Shown: piece by piece, positions 1 to 8,651 of the stretch | Layout: each line of letters opens with the position of its first letter | How positions within the stretch are numbered: the stretch's first letter is position 1 | Assembly (NCBI RefSeq): GCF_044891285.1 | Contig: NZ_JAUIYO010000016.1 | Coordinates: 1-64,000, forward strand | DNA length: 64,000 nt | Source: Pseudobacillus lumedeiriae | GTDB taxonomy: Bacteria; Bacillota; Bacilli; Bacillales; Domibacillaceae | Direction: 5' to 3' | Notes under the pieces: generated by a model | Told to the model about the DNA's origin: nothing | Database searches by the model: none | What the model saw: only the letters and a program-made list of their open reading frames with translations | Translations under genes and position numbers: made by a program

Positions 1-8
1 TTATACAG

Positions 9-122
9 TCTGGTGGCGATAGCGAAGAGGTCACACCCGTTCCCATACCGAACACGGAAGTTAAGCTCTTCAGCGCCGATGGTAGTTGGGGGCTTCCCCC
101 TGTGAGAGTAGGACGCTGCCAG
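9..122 (+). rRNA. rrf: 5S ribosomal RNA
   Basis: The sequence matches the Bacillus 5S rRNA pattern: the 5' strand with TGGTGGCG pairs with CGCTGCCA near the 3' end, and the conserved CCGAACACGGAAGTTAAG segment lies in between. It is the last gene of an rRNA operon whose 16S and 23S genes lie left of the window. In B. subtilis the rrnW operon also sits directly before ctsR. Exact ends are uncertain by a few bases. Confidence 0.95.
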
Positions 123-130
123 GCAAACGA

Positions 131-158
131 AAAGAACAGCAAATGCTGTTCTTTTTTA
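131..158 (+). terminator. Rho-independent terminator of the rRNA operon
   Basis: The hairpin AAGAACAGCA/TGCTGTTCTT is followed by a run of T, directly downstream of the 5S gene. Confidence 0.9.
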
Positions 159-359
159 TTATCTAGGATCGGAAGGCTATCTATTTCTTCTATAAACTGT
201 CGATACATGTCTCAGCTTATTAAGCCATTATTCGACTTTGACTATTCTCGCCGCCGAAGCCATGGGATTCTTTTTCCGAACGTCACGCTTGCTTTCTTTC
301 AAAGAAGGGGAAGAGGCGCAACTTTGGTAAACAACTCCTGAGAAGTGAATTTCTCTTCT

Positions 360-951
360 TCACTTGCATCTTTCCATTTTTCTTCTCAAGTTTTTCAGCG
401 TTTTGCCTTCCGTCGCCGCCGTGACGGCATGAATCTCTCCTAGATCGGTCCTTGCCGTTTTAAAAGTCATAAATGGAAACGTCTTTTTCAGGAACAGGAA
501 CGGAATAACAAAACCAGTATGCCCCGTTTCGCCAGACAACTTCCGCATAGTTGCATAATTCAAGATTTTTTAGCGAGGTGAGGAATCCATGTACGTCCGT
601 TTTTCTTCGGAAACGATTTGTACAATAATAAACCTTTTTCCCCATAAATATTTGGCTTTTTTTGTCCGTTTTTCGCAGTTTCTTGTCTTTTTATCTGCAA
701 TTGCCTGAACAGTCTGCGAGTGAAGAATGTCCGTTTGTTTTTGAATGAACTGAATCTCTGTTTTACTCAGCCAGTTGCCATGGGTGAAGAAATAAGACGA
801 TGTCATTCTCGATAGAAGCCGCTTCCCCCTGTATCGTTCTCAGTTCCGCATATAAAGTTTCCTGATAAGAAAGTTTGAAAAGGATGCGTGACAAACATCT
901 TCTCCCTCTTTTTTCATCTATAAGACAATGACAACAGAACGCATGTTTCAA
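360..951 (-). pseudogene. Decayed IS200/IS605-type OrfB (TnpB-like) transposase remnant
   Basis: Reading the minus strand from 951 to 360 gives overlapping open stretches in different frames (763-951, 570-806, 460-645, 360-563). Together they resemble one OrfB/TnpB-family protein. Recognisable pieces in order are LHSQTVQAIADK, KKAKYLWGKR, EVVWRNGAYWFCYSVPVPEK and DLGEIHAV. The last resembles the RuvC-I catalytic region of TnpB-like nucleases. The pieces jump frame at least twice and the C-terminal half, with the RuvC-II/III residues and zinc finger, is missing, so it cannot encode a working protein. The family assignment rests on motif memory; a blastx of 160-1080 would confirm or refute it. 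Confidence 0.65.
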
Positions 952-1020
952 GAAGAGTTAATGTCCAAAAATAAGAATCAGGTACCTCCGAAAACAAGCC
1001 TGATTCAACCTCACTGTCAT

Positions 1021-1055
1021 CCCACACCTAAAGGCAGGCTAGTGCCCTTAGTGGG
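1021..1055. repeat. Imperfect hairpin, possible IS200/IS605 end
   Basis: CCCAC at 1021-1025 pairs with GTGGG at 1051-1055. Inside it, TAAAGGCA (1029-1036) pairs with TGCCCTTA (1043-1050) with one mismatch. On the minus strand the element reads AAGCCCAC...GTGGGATGA, which resembles subterminal hairpins of IS200/IS605 elements. It lies just upstream of the transposase remnant, so it may be one end of the dead element. This is inference. Confidence 0.35.
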
Positions 1056-1297
1056 CTTTCTCGTTCGCAAGGTTCTGTAAATCTAATGAATTGCTATAAT
1101 TATTTGTTTCAATTAATATACTGGACCTAACTAAGGTATCAATTAAAATTTTCTACCCAGGATACGGAAAATGCTTAATCAATATTTCTGTTTTATGTTT
1201 ATTTTTCTTTAACAAGTGGAATATAGAAATATCATTTTTAGAACGATTAAATTTCTTGAAAAGCGTCAAAAATGATCATTAAGTACATACATTAGAA

Positions 1298-1327
1298 TTG
1301 CAAATGATTCGTACCTTCATGTATAAT
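1298..1327 (+). promoter_or_regulatory. SigA-type promoter of the ctsR operon
   Basis: A -35 TTGCAA at 1298-1303 and a -10 TATAAT at 1322-1327 are separated by 18 bp. The CtsR operator starts 3 bp downstream. Confidence 0.75.
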
Positions 1328-1330
1328 TAA

Positions 1331-1347
1331 CGTCAAATATAGTCAAA
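1331..1347 (+). promoter_or_regulatory. CtsR operator (tandem heptad)
   Basis: CGTCAAA, TAT spacer, AGTCAAA: this fits the direct-repeat heptad bound by the heat-shock repressor CtsR. It covers the expected transcription start, so the operon should be autorepressed and induced by heat or protein stress, as in B. subtilis. Confidence 0.88.
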
Positions 1348-1368
1348 GTCAGAAATGGAGGAGGTTTG

Positions 1369-1830
1369 ATGCGTAATATATCTGATATTATTGAGGACTA
1401 TTTAAAAAAAGTTCTTGAGATGAGTGGAAGCGAAATCGTGGAAATTAAGAGAAACGAAGTAGCTGAAAAATTTCAATGTGTTCCCTCGCAGATTAATTAT
1501 GTAATTAATACTCGCTTTACTATTGAAAAAGGATACATGGTAGAAAGCAAAAGGGGAGGGGGCGGCTATATTCGCATTATAAAAGTAAAAGTACACGATC
1601 AATCTGATTTAATTGAGCAATTAGTTTCTTTAGTAGGAAATCAGGTTTCGCAATCAGCTGCTGAAAACTTAATTTATCGATTGATGGAAGAAGGTGTCAT
1701 TTCAAATCGGGAAGCAAAACTTATGATGAGCGTAATTGATCGTTCTGTATTATATATTGATCTTCCTCATAGAGATGAACTTCGTGCGAGAATGATTACT
1801 TCTATGTTAATGGCTTTGAAATATAAATGA
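1369..1830 (+). CDS. ctsR: Transcriptional repressor CtsR
   Basis: CtsR is the repressor of class III heat-shock genes (clpC operon, clpP, clpE). The 153-residue protein has the winged-helix DNA-binding domain in the first half, with the glycine-rich wing RGGGGYI at about residues 62-68. Arg62 is the position that McsB phosphorylates in Geobacillus/Bacillus homologues. The start is ATG 1369, preceded by GGAGGAGG at 1356-1364; a TTG three bases earlier would sit too close to that site. It is the first gene of ctsR-mcsA-mcsB-clpC and lies behind its own operator. Confidence 0.96.
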   Translation: MRNISDIIEDYLKKVLEMSGSEIVEIKRNEVAEKFQCVPSQINYVINTRFTIEKGYMVESKRGGGGYIRIIKVKVHDQSDLIEQLVSLVGNQVSQSAAENLIYRLMEEGVISNREAKLMMSVIDRSVLYIDLPHRDELRARMITSMLMALKYK

Positions 1831-1851
1831 TTACAAGGGGGGTGGTTTGCT

Positions 1852-2394
1852 TTGATCTGTCAGGAATGTAAAGAAAGACCGGCTTCACTTCATTTTACAA
1901 AAACATTAAATGGCGAAAAGACAGAATTTCACTTATGTGACAAATGTGCAAGGGAAAAAAGTGAAAAATATATGTTTTCTTATCACCCAGAGTTTTCTAT
2001 TGGCAATTTACTAGGTGGTTTACTTAATCTTGATTCTCCATTTTCGTCAAAACCAACTCAATACCCGCAGCAGAAAGTCTTAAAGTGTGAAAACTGTCAA
2101 ACAACTTTTCAGCAATTTGTTAATAAAGGAAAGTTTGGATGCGCCCATTGTTACGAAGCTTTTCAAGAGCAACTTGCCCCCATACTAAAAAGACTGCAAA
2201 ATGGAAATAATATGCACAGAGGGAAGATGCCAGAAAGAATGGGCGGCACGCTTCATTTGAAAAAAGAAATAGCCGAATTAAAGACAAGGCTTCAACAAGC
2301 AATTGTACAAGAAGAATTTGAATTGGCAGCTGATATTCGTGATCAAATCCGCTCTCTCGAAAAAAAAATGCTTTTTGAAGGAGGAGAGTTGTGA
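1852..2394 (+). CDS. mcsA: McsA, zinc-binding activator of the arginine kinase McsB
   Basis: McsA stimulates McsB and modulates CtsR. The 180-residue protein shows paired CXXC zinc motifs at C3/C6 and C29/C32 and again at C79/C82 and C97/C100. A C-terminal UVR-type helical hairpin (about 138-175) is related to that in ClpC and UvrB. Translation starts at TTG 1852 behind AAGGGGGG. The stop overlaps the start of mcsB, which implies translational coupling. Confidence 0.95.
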   Translation: MICQECKERPASLHFTKTLNGEKTEFHLCDKCAREKSEKYMFSYHPEFSIGNLLGGLLNLDSPFSSKPTQYPQQKVLKCENCQTTFQQFVNKGKFGCAHCYEAFQEQLAPILKRLQNGNNMHRGKMPERMGGTLHLKKEIAELKTRLQQAIVQEEFELAADIRDQIRSLEKKMLFEGGEL

Positions 2395-3449
2395 TGTCTC
2401 TAGAAAGGTTTATTAATCAGGCTGTCAGTTCATGGATGAGTAATGAGGGACCTCATTGTGATATTGTTTTAAGTTCAAGGGTCCGTCTTGCTAGAAATCT
2501 AGCTGATTATCGCTTTCCTTCATTCTTAAAATCTGATGAGGCAGAGGAGATGAGCAGAAAAATCAGTGAAGGCGTACAAGAGGAATATTCGCTTGAATTG
2601 CTTACGATGGAAAATTTGTCTCCATTGCAGAAACGTGTGCTAGTAGAGAAACACTTAATAAGCCCATACTTAGCTGATTCTACTGTACATGGAGCCGTTC
2701 TTCTTTCAGAAGATGAAGACATCAGCATCATGATTAACGAGGAAGATCATATTCGCATTCAGTGTCTTTCTCCGGGCTTACAGCTCAAAGAAACATTGGA
2801 AAAGGCCAATAATCTCGATGATGCCATCGAAGCCCATGTTCAGTATGCTTTTGATGAACAGAGAGGATATTTAACTAGCTGTCCAACAAATGTCGGAACG
2901 GGTTTACGGGCATCTGTGATGATTCATTTGCCTGGGCTGGTTTTAACGAAGCAGCTCAACCGTATTATTCCTGCTATCAGTCAAATTGGCTTTGTGGTCA
3001 GAGGAATATATGGAGAAGGCAGTGAAGCTTTGGGTAACATTTTCCAAATATCTAACCAGTTGACGCTTGGCAAGTCAGAGGCGGATATAGTAGAGGATTT
3101 GATAAGTATCGTTCATCAAATTGTCGCTCATGAAAAATCAGCTAGAGAAGCTTTAATCAACATGTCTTCCATCCATTTGGAGGATAAAGTATTCCGCTCT
3201 TATGGTGTATTAGCAAATAGCCGAATTATTGAAACAAAAGAAGCAGCTCAGTGTTTATCAGATGTGAGGTTAGGAATTGACATCGGTTACATTAGCGATG
3301 TTTCCAGAAGTATTTTAAATGAGTTGATGATTTTGACACAACCAGGCTTTTTACAGCAATATGCCGGTGGACCACTCCGTCCTGAAGAAAGGGACATCCG
3401 GCGCGCTGCTTTAATCAGAGAGCGGCTAAAATTGGAAGAAAATTGTTGA
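2394..3449 (+). CDS. mcsB: Protein-arginine kinase McsB
   Basis: McsB phosphorylates arginines on CtsR and on misfolded proteins, marking the latter for ClpCP. The 351-residue protein has the phosphagen-kinase fold signatures: LSSRVRLARN near residue 25 and the catalytic-loop motif TSCPTNVGTG with the conserved cysteine. The C-terminal RDIRRAALIRERL segment is also typical. ATG 2394 overlaps the mcsA stop by one base and lies 7 bases from GGAGGAG; a GTG at 2391 is the less well spaced alternative. Confidence 0.95.
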   Translation: MSLERFINQAVSSWMSNEGPHCDIVLSSRVRLARNLADYRFPSFLKSDEAEEMSRKISEGVQEEYSLELLTMENLSPLQKRVLVEKHLISPYLADSTVHGAVLLSEDEDISIMINEEDHIRIQCLSPGLQLKETLEKANNLDDAIEAHVQYAFDEQRGYLTSCPTNVGTGLRASVMIHLPGLVLTKQLNRIIPAISQIGFVVRGIYGEGSEALGNIFQISNQLTLGKSEADIVEDLISIVHQIVAHEKSAREALINMSSIHLEDKVFRSYGVLANSRIIETKEAAQCLSDVRLGIDIGYISDVSRSILNELMILTQPGFLQQYAGGPLRPEERDIRRAALIRERLKLEENC

Positions 3450-3469
3450 TGTAAAGGAGAGGGATGGAT

Positions 3470-5923
3470 ATGATGTTTGGTCGTTTTACGGAAAGAGCAC
3501 AGAAGGTATTGGCGCTTGCTCAAGAGGAAGCACTTCGTCTAGGACATAGCAATATTGGTACAGAACATATTTTGTTAGGTTTAGTTCGTGAAGGAGAAGG
3601 CATTGCGGCAAAGGCTCTCTATGGACTCGGGCTTAGTTCGGAGAAAATTCAGGAAGAAGTCGAAAACTTAATCGGCAGAGGAGAAGGAAGCACCCAAACA
3701 GTCCATTACACTCCTCGTGCAAAAAAAGTAACAGAACTATCAATGGACGAAGCAAGAAAGCTTGGCCATTCTTATGTCGGTACAGAACATATCCTGCTTG
3801 GATTAATCCGTGAAGGAGAAGGTGTAGCTGCTCGTGTACTTAGTAATTTAGGCGTCAGTTTAAACAAGGCGCGTCAACAAGTGCTTCAGTTACTCGGCAG
3901 CAATGAATCTAACGGACATCAGAGTGGTTCAGCCTCGAATGCGAATACACCTACGCTTGATGGTCTCGCGCGTGATCTGACGATGATTGCCAGAGAAGGA
4001 AGTTTGGATCCCGTCATTGGCCGCGGTAAAGAAATCCAGCGTGTTATCGAAGTGCTGAGCAGAAGAACAAAAAATAACCCCGTACTCATTGGTGAGCCTG
4101 GAGTAGGTAAAACAGCCATTGCTGAAGGGCTTGCTCAGCAGATTGTCAATAACGAGGTTCCGGAAACACTTCGCAACAAACGTGTCATGACACTTGATAT
4201 GGGTACGGTTGTAGCTGGAACAAAATATCGTGGTGAATTTGAAGATCGTCTAAAGAAAGTGATGGATGAGATTCGTCAGGCAGGCAATATTATTCTATTT
4301 ATCGATGAGCTTCACACGTTAATTGGTGCCGGCGGGGCGGAAGGAGCTATCGATGCTTCTAATATTTTAAAGCCATCGTTAGCACGCGGTGAATTGCAGT
4401 GTATTGGTGCCACTACGCTTGATGAGTACCGGAAGTACATTGAAAAGGATGCAGCGCTTGAACGCCGCTTCCAGCCGATTCAAGTAGATGAACCGACCTT
4501 GGAAGAATCGATTCAAATTTTAAAAGGGTTAAGAGATCGTTATGAAGCGCATCACCGTGTATCTATTACTGATGAAGCAATAGATGCAGCAGTAAAAATG
4601 TCTGATCGTTATATTTCTGACCGCTTTTTACCGGATAAAGCGATTGACTTAATTGATGAAGCCGGTTCAAAAGTCCGCTTGCGTTCATTTACTACTCCTC
4701 CTAATTTAAAGGAACTTGAAATCAAGCTTGACGGAATTCGGAATGAAAAAGACGCCGCAGTTCAAAGTCAAGAATTTGAAAAAGCTGCTTCTCTTCGTGA
4801 TGCTGAACAAAAATTGCGTGAAGAGTTAGAGCGGACCAAGAACAATTGGAAAGAAAAACAAGGTAAAGAGAATAGTGAAGTAACATTAGATGACATTGCG
4901 AAAGTTGTGTCCAGCTGGACAGGTATTCCAGTTTCGAAATTGGCGCAGACAGAAACGGAAAGATTGCTTAACCTTGAAGAAATTCTTCATTCTCGTTTAA
5001 TTGGCCAAGAGGAAGCAGTGAAAGCTGTGTCCAAAGCTGTCCGCCGGGCAAGAGCTGGATTAAAAGATCCGAAGCGTCCAATCGGCTCTTTCATCTTCCT
5101 TGGACCGACTGGTGTTGGTAAAACAGAGCTAGCCAAAGCGCTTGCCGAATCTATGTTTGGTGACGAAGATGCAATGATCCGTATTGATATGTCCGAGTAT
5201 ATGGAAAAACATTCGACATCTCGTCTTGTTGGATCGCCTCCAGGATATGTCGGCTATGAGGAAGGCGGCCAGCTGACAGAGAAAGTCCGCCGCAAGCCTT
5301 ATTCAGTCATCTTATTAGATGAAATTGAAAAAGCTCATCCAGATGTATTCAATATTTTACTTCAAGTATTAGAAGATGGACGTTTAACTGATTCAAAAGG
5401 CCGGACAGTCGATTTCCGTAATACGGTATTGATTATGACATCGAATGTAGGAGCCCAATCCTTGCGCCGCAATAAGTTTGTCGGCTTTAATATCCAGGAT
5501 GGTGAACAGGACTTCCAAGATATGAAGGGCAAAGTAATGGAGGAGCTTAAGCGGGCATTCCGTCCGGAATTCATTAACCGTATTGATGAAATTATCGTCT
5601 TCCATGCATTAGAGAAAAAGCACTTAAAAGAAATTGTGACATTAATGTCCGATCAATTAACGAATCGTCTTAAAGAACAAAATATTATTGTTGAATTGTC
5701 TGATCGGGCGAAAGAGAAGATTACTGATGAAGGTTACGACCCAGAGTACGGGGCACGCCCTCTGCGCCGTGCATTACAAAAACAAGTGGAAGATCGCTTA
5801 TCAGAGGAATTATTAAAAGGCAACATTTCAATAGGACAGAATGTGTTAGTGGATGTAGAAGGCGATGAGTTTATTGTGAAAGTACAAGAATCATCAGTTG
5901 CAGAACCATCAGCTGTAAAATAA
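3470..5923 (+). CDS. clpC: AAA+ unfoldase ClpC
   Basis: ClpC is the ATP-dependent unfoldase that feeds arginine-phosphorylated and adaptor-bound proteins to ClpP. The 817-residue protein has two N-terminal ClpN repeats (about 1-145) and a first AAA+ module with Walker A GEPGVGKTA. A UVR-containing middle domain follows, then a second AAA+ module with Walker A GPTGVGKTE and the VGSPPGYVGY pore region. In-frame ATGs exist at 3464, 3470 and 3473. I chose 3470 because the encoded MMFGRF start matches B. subtilis. Confidence 0.96.
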   Translation: MMFGRFTERAQKVLALAQEEALRLGHSNIGTEHILLGLVREGEGIAAKALYGLGLSSEKIQEEVENLIGRGEGSTQTVHYTPRAKKVTELSMDEARKLGHSYVGTEHILLGLIREGEGVAARVLSNLGVSLNKARQQVLQLLGSNESNGHQSGSASNANTPTLDGLARDLTMIAREGSLDPVIGRGKEIQRVIEVLSRRTKNNPVLIGEPGVGKTAIAEGLAQQIVNNEVPETLRNKRVMTLDMGTVVAGTKYRGEFEDRLKKVMDEIRQAGNIILFIDELHTLIGAGGAEGAIDASNILKPSLARGELQCIGATTLDEYRKYIEKDAALERRFQPIQVDEPTLEESIQILKGLRDRYEAHHRVSITDEAIDAAVKMSDRYISDRFLPDKAIDLIDEAGSKVRLRSFTTPPNLKELEIKLDGIRNEKDAAVQSQEFEKAASLRDAEQKLREELERTKNNWKEKQGKENSEVTLDDIAKVVSSWTGIPVSKLAQTETERLLNLEEILHSRLIGQEEAVKAVSKAVRRARAGLKDPKRPIGSFIFLGPTGVGKTELAKALAESMFGDEDAMIRIDMSEYMEKHSTSRLVGSPPGYVGYEEGGQLTEKVRRKPYSVILLDEIEKAHPDVFNILLQVLEDGRLTDSKGRTVDFRNTVLIMTSNVGAQSLRRNKFVGFNIQDGEQDFQDMKGKVMEELKRAFRPEFINRIDEIIVFHALEKKHLKEIVTLMSDQLTNRLKEQNIIVELSDRAKEKITDEGYDPEYGARPLRRALQKQVEDRLSEELLKGNISIGQNVLVDVEGDEFIVKVQESSVAEPSAVK

Positions 5924-5949
5924 AGAAAGAGGCTGTCCTACAAGTGCCT

Positions 5950-6007
5950 GGCTCCTCCTATATAAGCCTGTGTATAGTATGAATCTATACACAGTGCTGG
6001 AGGCGCC
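5950..6007 (+). repeat. Long imperfect inverted repeat after clpC
   Basis: CTGTGTATAG (5968-5977) and CTATACACAG (5985-5994) form a perfect 10-bp stem with a 7-base loop. Outside it, GGCTCCTCC (5950-5958) pairs with GGAGGCGCC (5999-6007) at eight of nine positions. It lies directly before the clpC terminator. It could be a small dispersed repeat or an RNA-stabilising structure. Confidence 0.6.
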
Positions 6008-6041
6008 TGGCCTTTTTCTTATTATGGGCCAGTTCTTTTTT
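6007..6041 (+). terminator. Rho-independent terminator after clpC
   Basis: CTGGCC (6007-6012) pairs with GGCCAG (6027-6032) and is followed by TTCTTTTTT. It separates the heat-shock operon from radA. Confidence 0.65.
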
Positions 6042-6068
6042 AAGCATAATGGAGGAGGTGTAATCAAC

Positions 6069-7442
6069 GTGGCGAAGAAAAAAACAAAATTTACTTGTCA
6101 GTCTTGTGGTTATGAATCGGCAAAGTGGATGGGCCGGTGTCCTGGCTGTGGAGAATGGAATCAAATGGTGGAAGAAGTAGCGATTACAGGGACGCCTAAA
6201 AGGACGTTTATGCATTCAGAGCAGACAACGGCGTCTAAACCAACAAAGCTTACCGATGTGACAACGGTCCAGGAACCGCGTGTAAAAACGAAATTGAAAG
6301 AATTCAACCGGGTACTTGGAGGAGGTGTGGTTCCTGGCTCACTCGTACTGATTGGGGGAGATCCGGGAATAGGGAAGTCCACTTTGTTGCTGCAAGTTTC
6401 TGCGCAGTTGGCAGCAAATAAAAGCAGGGTATTATATATTTCTGGAGAAGAGTCCATTAAACAGACAAAATTAAGGGCAGAACGGCTTGCTGTAAAGGAA
6501 GAAGATCTTTTTATTTATTCAGAGACCAACTTGCAGCTCATTCATTCATCGATTGAACAGCTTTCGCCATCTTTTGTTATTATTGACTCAATTCAAACGA
6601 TCTATCATCCGGAAGTGACATCTGCTCCGGGAAGTGTGTCCCAAGTAAGGGAATGTACCGCTGAATTGATGAGGATAGCGAAAATAAATGGGATTGCTAT
6701 TTTCATTGTAGGACATGTAACGAAAGAAGGTTCAATTGCTGGACCTAGATTATTGGAGCATATGGTGGATACTGTGTTATATTTTGAAGGAGAGCGCCAC
6801 CACACGTACCGTATTCTAAGGGCGGTCAAAAACCGTTTCGGTTCCACGAATGAGATGGGGATTTTTGAAATGAAGGAGGAGGGACTTGAGGAAGTAGAAA
6901 ACCCATCTGAAATTTTCTTGGAGGAACGTTCACAAGGGTCTTCAGGTTCTACAGTTGTTGCTTCTATGGAAGGCACAAGGCCGGTACTCGTTGAAGTTCA
7001 AGCATTGATTTCGCCGACCGTTTTTGGGAATCCCCGGCGAATGGCTACTGGTATTGATCACAATCGCGTGACTTTATTGATGGCGGTACTAGAGAAAAGG
7101 GTTGGTCTTTTACTGCAAAATCAAGATGCCTACTTAAAAGTGGCAGGCGGTGTAAAGTTAGATGAACCAGCGATTGATCTTGCGATTGCTGTTAGTATCG
7201 CCTCCAGCTTTCGGGATCAGCCGACGAATCAAACAGACTGCATCATTGGGGAGGTTGGATTAACAGGAGAAGTACGCCGTGTGTCAAGAATAGAACAGAG
7301 AGTCTCTGAAGCAGCCAAGTTAGGGTTTACAAGGGTCATTCTCCCTGCGAATAATCTTGGAGGCTGGAAAGTGCCAGAGGGGGTAGAAGTGGCCGGTGTA
7401 GCTACTGTTAATGAGGCATTGCAGCTGGTTTTTGGCAGATAA
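6069..7442 (+). CDS. radA: DNA repair protein RadA (Sms)
   Basis: RadA is a RecA-related, DnaB-like branch-migration helicase in homologous recombination and transformation. The 457-residue protein starts with a four-cysteine zinc finger (CQSCGY ... CPGCGEW). Walker A GGDPGIGKST, the RadA-specific KNRFG motif and a C-terminal Lon-protease-like domain follow. Start GTG 6069 follows GGAGGAGGTG at 6051-6060; upstream in-frame codons lie inside the clpC terminator and were rejected. In B. subtilis radA is followed by disA, but here the next gene is yacL. Confidence 0.95.
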   Translation: MAKKKTKFTCQSCGYESAKWMGRCPGCGEWNQMVEEVAITGTPKRTFMHSEQTTASKPTKLTDVTTVQEPRVKTKLKEFNRVLGGGVVPGSLVLIGGDPGIGKSTLLLQVSAQLAANKSRVLYISGEESIKQTKLRAERLAVKEEDLFIYSETNLQLIHSSIEQLSPSFVIIDSIQTIYHPEVTSAPGSVSQVRECTAELMRIAKINGIAIFIVGHVTKEGSIAGPRLLEHMVDTVLYFEGERHHTYRILRAVKNRFGSTNEMGIFEMKEEGLEEVENPSEIFLEERSQGSSGSTVVASMEGTRPVLVEVQALISPTVFGNPRRMATGIDHNRVTLLMAVLEKRVGLLLQNQDAYLKVAGGVKLDEPAIDLAIAVSIASSFRDQPTNQTDCIIGEVGLTGEVRRVSRIEQRVSEAAKLGFTRVILPANNLGGWKVPEGVEVAGVATVNEALQLVFGR

Positions 7443-7541
7443 GTGCTGGTTTTTCTTTTTGGGACCTTGAGATGTTTTTGCAAAAAAACGACTGCATGTG
7501 GAAAAAAGTGTTTATACTACTAATAGGGAGGTGAAGTAAGA

Positions 7542-8636
7542 ATGTTGAAACGTCTTGTGCAAGCGGGTTTTATTATTTTAGGAGGAACGTTAGGCATTAT
7601 TCTTATTCCGGACTTATTAGCATTAATTCATTTAGATCATCTAACCTTAATTAATAACCCGTATGTTGCAGTAATTATAGGGGCTATTATTTTCTATATG
7701 CTGACATTTTGGGTGATGGACTACATCATTGATTTTGTTAAGTGGATGGAAGACCGAATTGTCACGGCACCCTTGACGGACATTCTTTCCGGCAGTTTAG
7801 GATTAATTCTAGGGTTGATTGTAGCTTTTTTAGCAGGGAACACGTTGAATTCAATAGAAATACCAATTGTAAATACGGTTGCTCCAATTTTCCTAACGAT
7901 ATTATTAGGCTATCTTGGCTTTCAGGTCGGCTTTAAAAAGCGTGATGAAATTACGAGCTTGTTTTCAATTAACAGAAGTGGCAAAAAGAAAGAGTCTGGC
8001 GCATCTGAAGGGTCATCTGTTGTACAAAAATCCTATAAAATTTTAGATACGAGCGTAATTATTGATGGGAGAATTGCGGATATTTGTCAAACTGGCTTTT
8101 TGGAAGGATGCTTAATTATCCCGCAATTTGTTCTTGAAGAGCTGCAGCATATTGCTGATTCTTCAGACACGTTAAAACGCACGAAAGGCAGAAGAGGGCT
8201 CGATATATTGAACCGCATTCAAAAGGATATTGCGATAGAGGTAGAAATCGTTGAGCGGGATTTTGAGGACGTTCACGAAGTGGATAGTAAACTAGTCAAG
8301 CTGGCTAAGGAAATGAACGGAATTGTTGTGACCAATGATTTTAACTTAAATAAAGTATGTGAACTGCAAAAGGTACAGGTGCTTAATATTAATGACTTGG
8401 CTAATGCGGTGAAGCCGTTAGTCATTCCGGGCGAAGAAATGAGTGTCCTTGTTATTAAAGACGGGAAAGAGCAGCGGCAGGGAATTGCTTATTTAGATGA
8501 CGGAACGATGATTGTTGTAGAAGGTGGCCGCGAATATATCGGTAAGCAAATTGATGTAATTGTGACGAGCGTTTTGCAAACGTCAGCGGGACGGATGATT
8601 TTTGCTAAGCCAAAGCTAGTAGAAAAAGCGCTTTAA
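7542..8636 (+). CDS. yacL: PIN/TRAM domain membrane protein YacL
   Basis: The 364-residue protein has about four N-terminal membrane segments (roughly residues 5-25, 43-63, 82-100 and 108-128). A cytoplasmic PIN domain follows, with acidic residues in LDTSVIIDGRI, VLEELQ and TNDFNLN, and then a C-terminal TRAM domain. PIN domains are usually metal-dependent ribonucleases, but the physiological role of YacL is not established. The start ATG 7542 follows GGGAGGTG. A TATACT at 7513-7518 could be a weak -10. Confidence 0.9.
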   Translation: MLKRLVQAGFIILGGTLGIILIPDLLALIHLDHLTLINNPYVAVIIGAIIFYMLTFWVMDYIIDFVKWMEDRIVTAPLTDILSGSLGLILGLIVAFLAGNTLNSIEIPIVNTVAPIFLTILLGYLGFQVGFKKRDEITSLFSINRSGKKKESGASEGSSVVQKSYKILDTSVIIDGRIADICQTGFLEGCLIIPQFVLEELQHIADSSDTLKRTKGRRGLDILNRIQKDIAIEVEIVERDFEDVHEVDSKLVKLAKEMNGIVVTNDFNLNKVCELQKVQVLNINDLANAVKPLVIPGEEMSVLVIKDGKEQRQGIAYLDDGTMIVVEGGREYIGKQIDVIVTSVLQTSAGRMIFAKPKLVEKAL

Positions 8637-8651
8637 AGGAGCAGGAGAAAC

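Larger units (their letters stand above)
159..1290. other. Gene-free region between the rRNA operon and ctsR
   Basis: No intact gene is seen here. It contains the transposase remnant (about 360-951) and two hairpins: AATCAGG/CCTGATT at 976-982 and 999-1005, and a stronger one at 1021-1055. An AT-rich stretch (about 1080-1290) leads into the ctsR promoter. Other short reading frames here have no family resemblance that I recognise. Confidence 0.6.

Noticed and set aside
1366..1368. TTG as an earlier ctsR start
   Set aside because: It lies one base from the GGAGGAGG site; ATG 1369 is better spaced and aligns with known CtsR.
5970..6068. N-terminal extension of RadA from ATG 5970
   Set aside because: It would be encoded within the hairpin and terminator after clpC and precedes the real ribosome-binding site.
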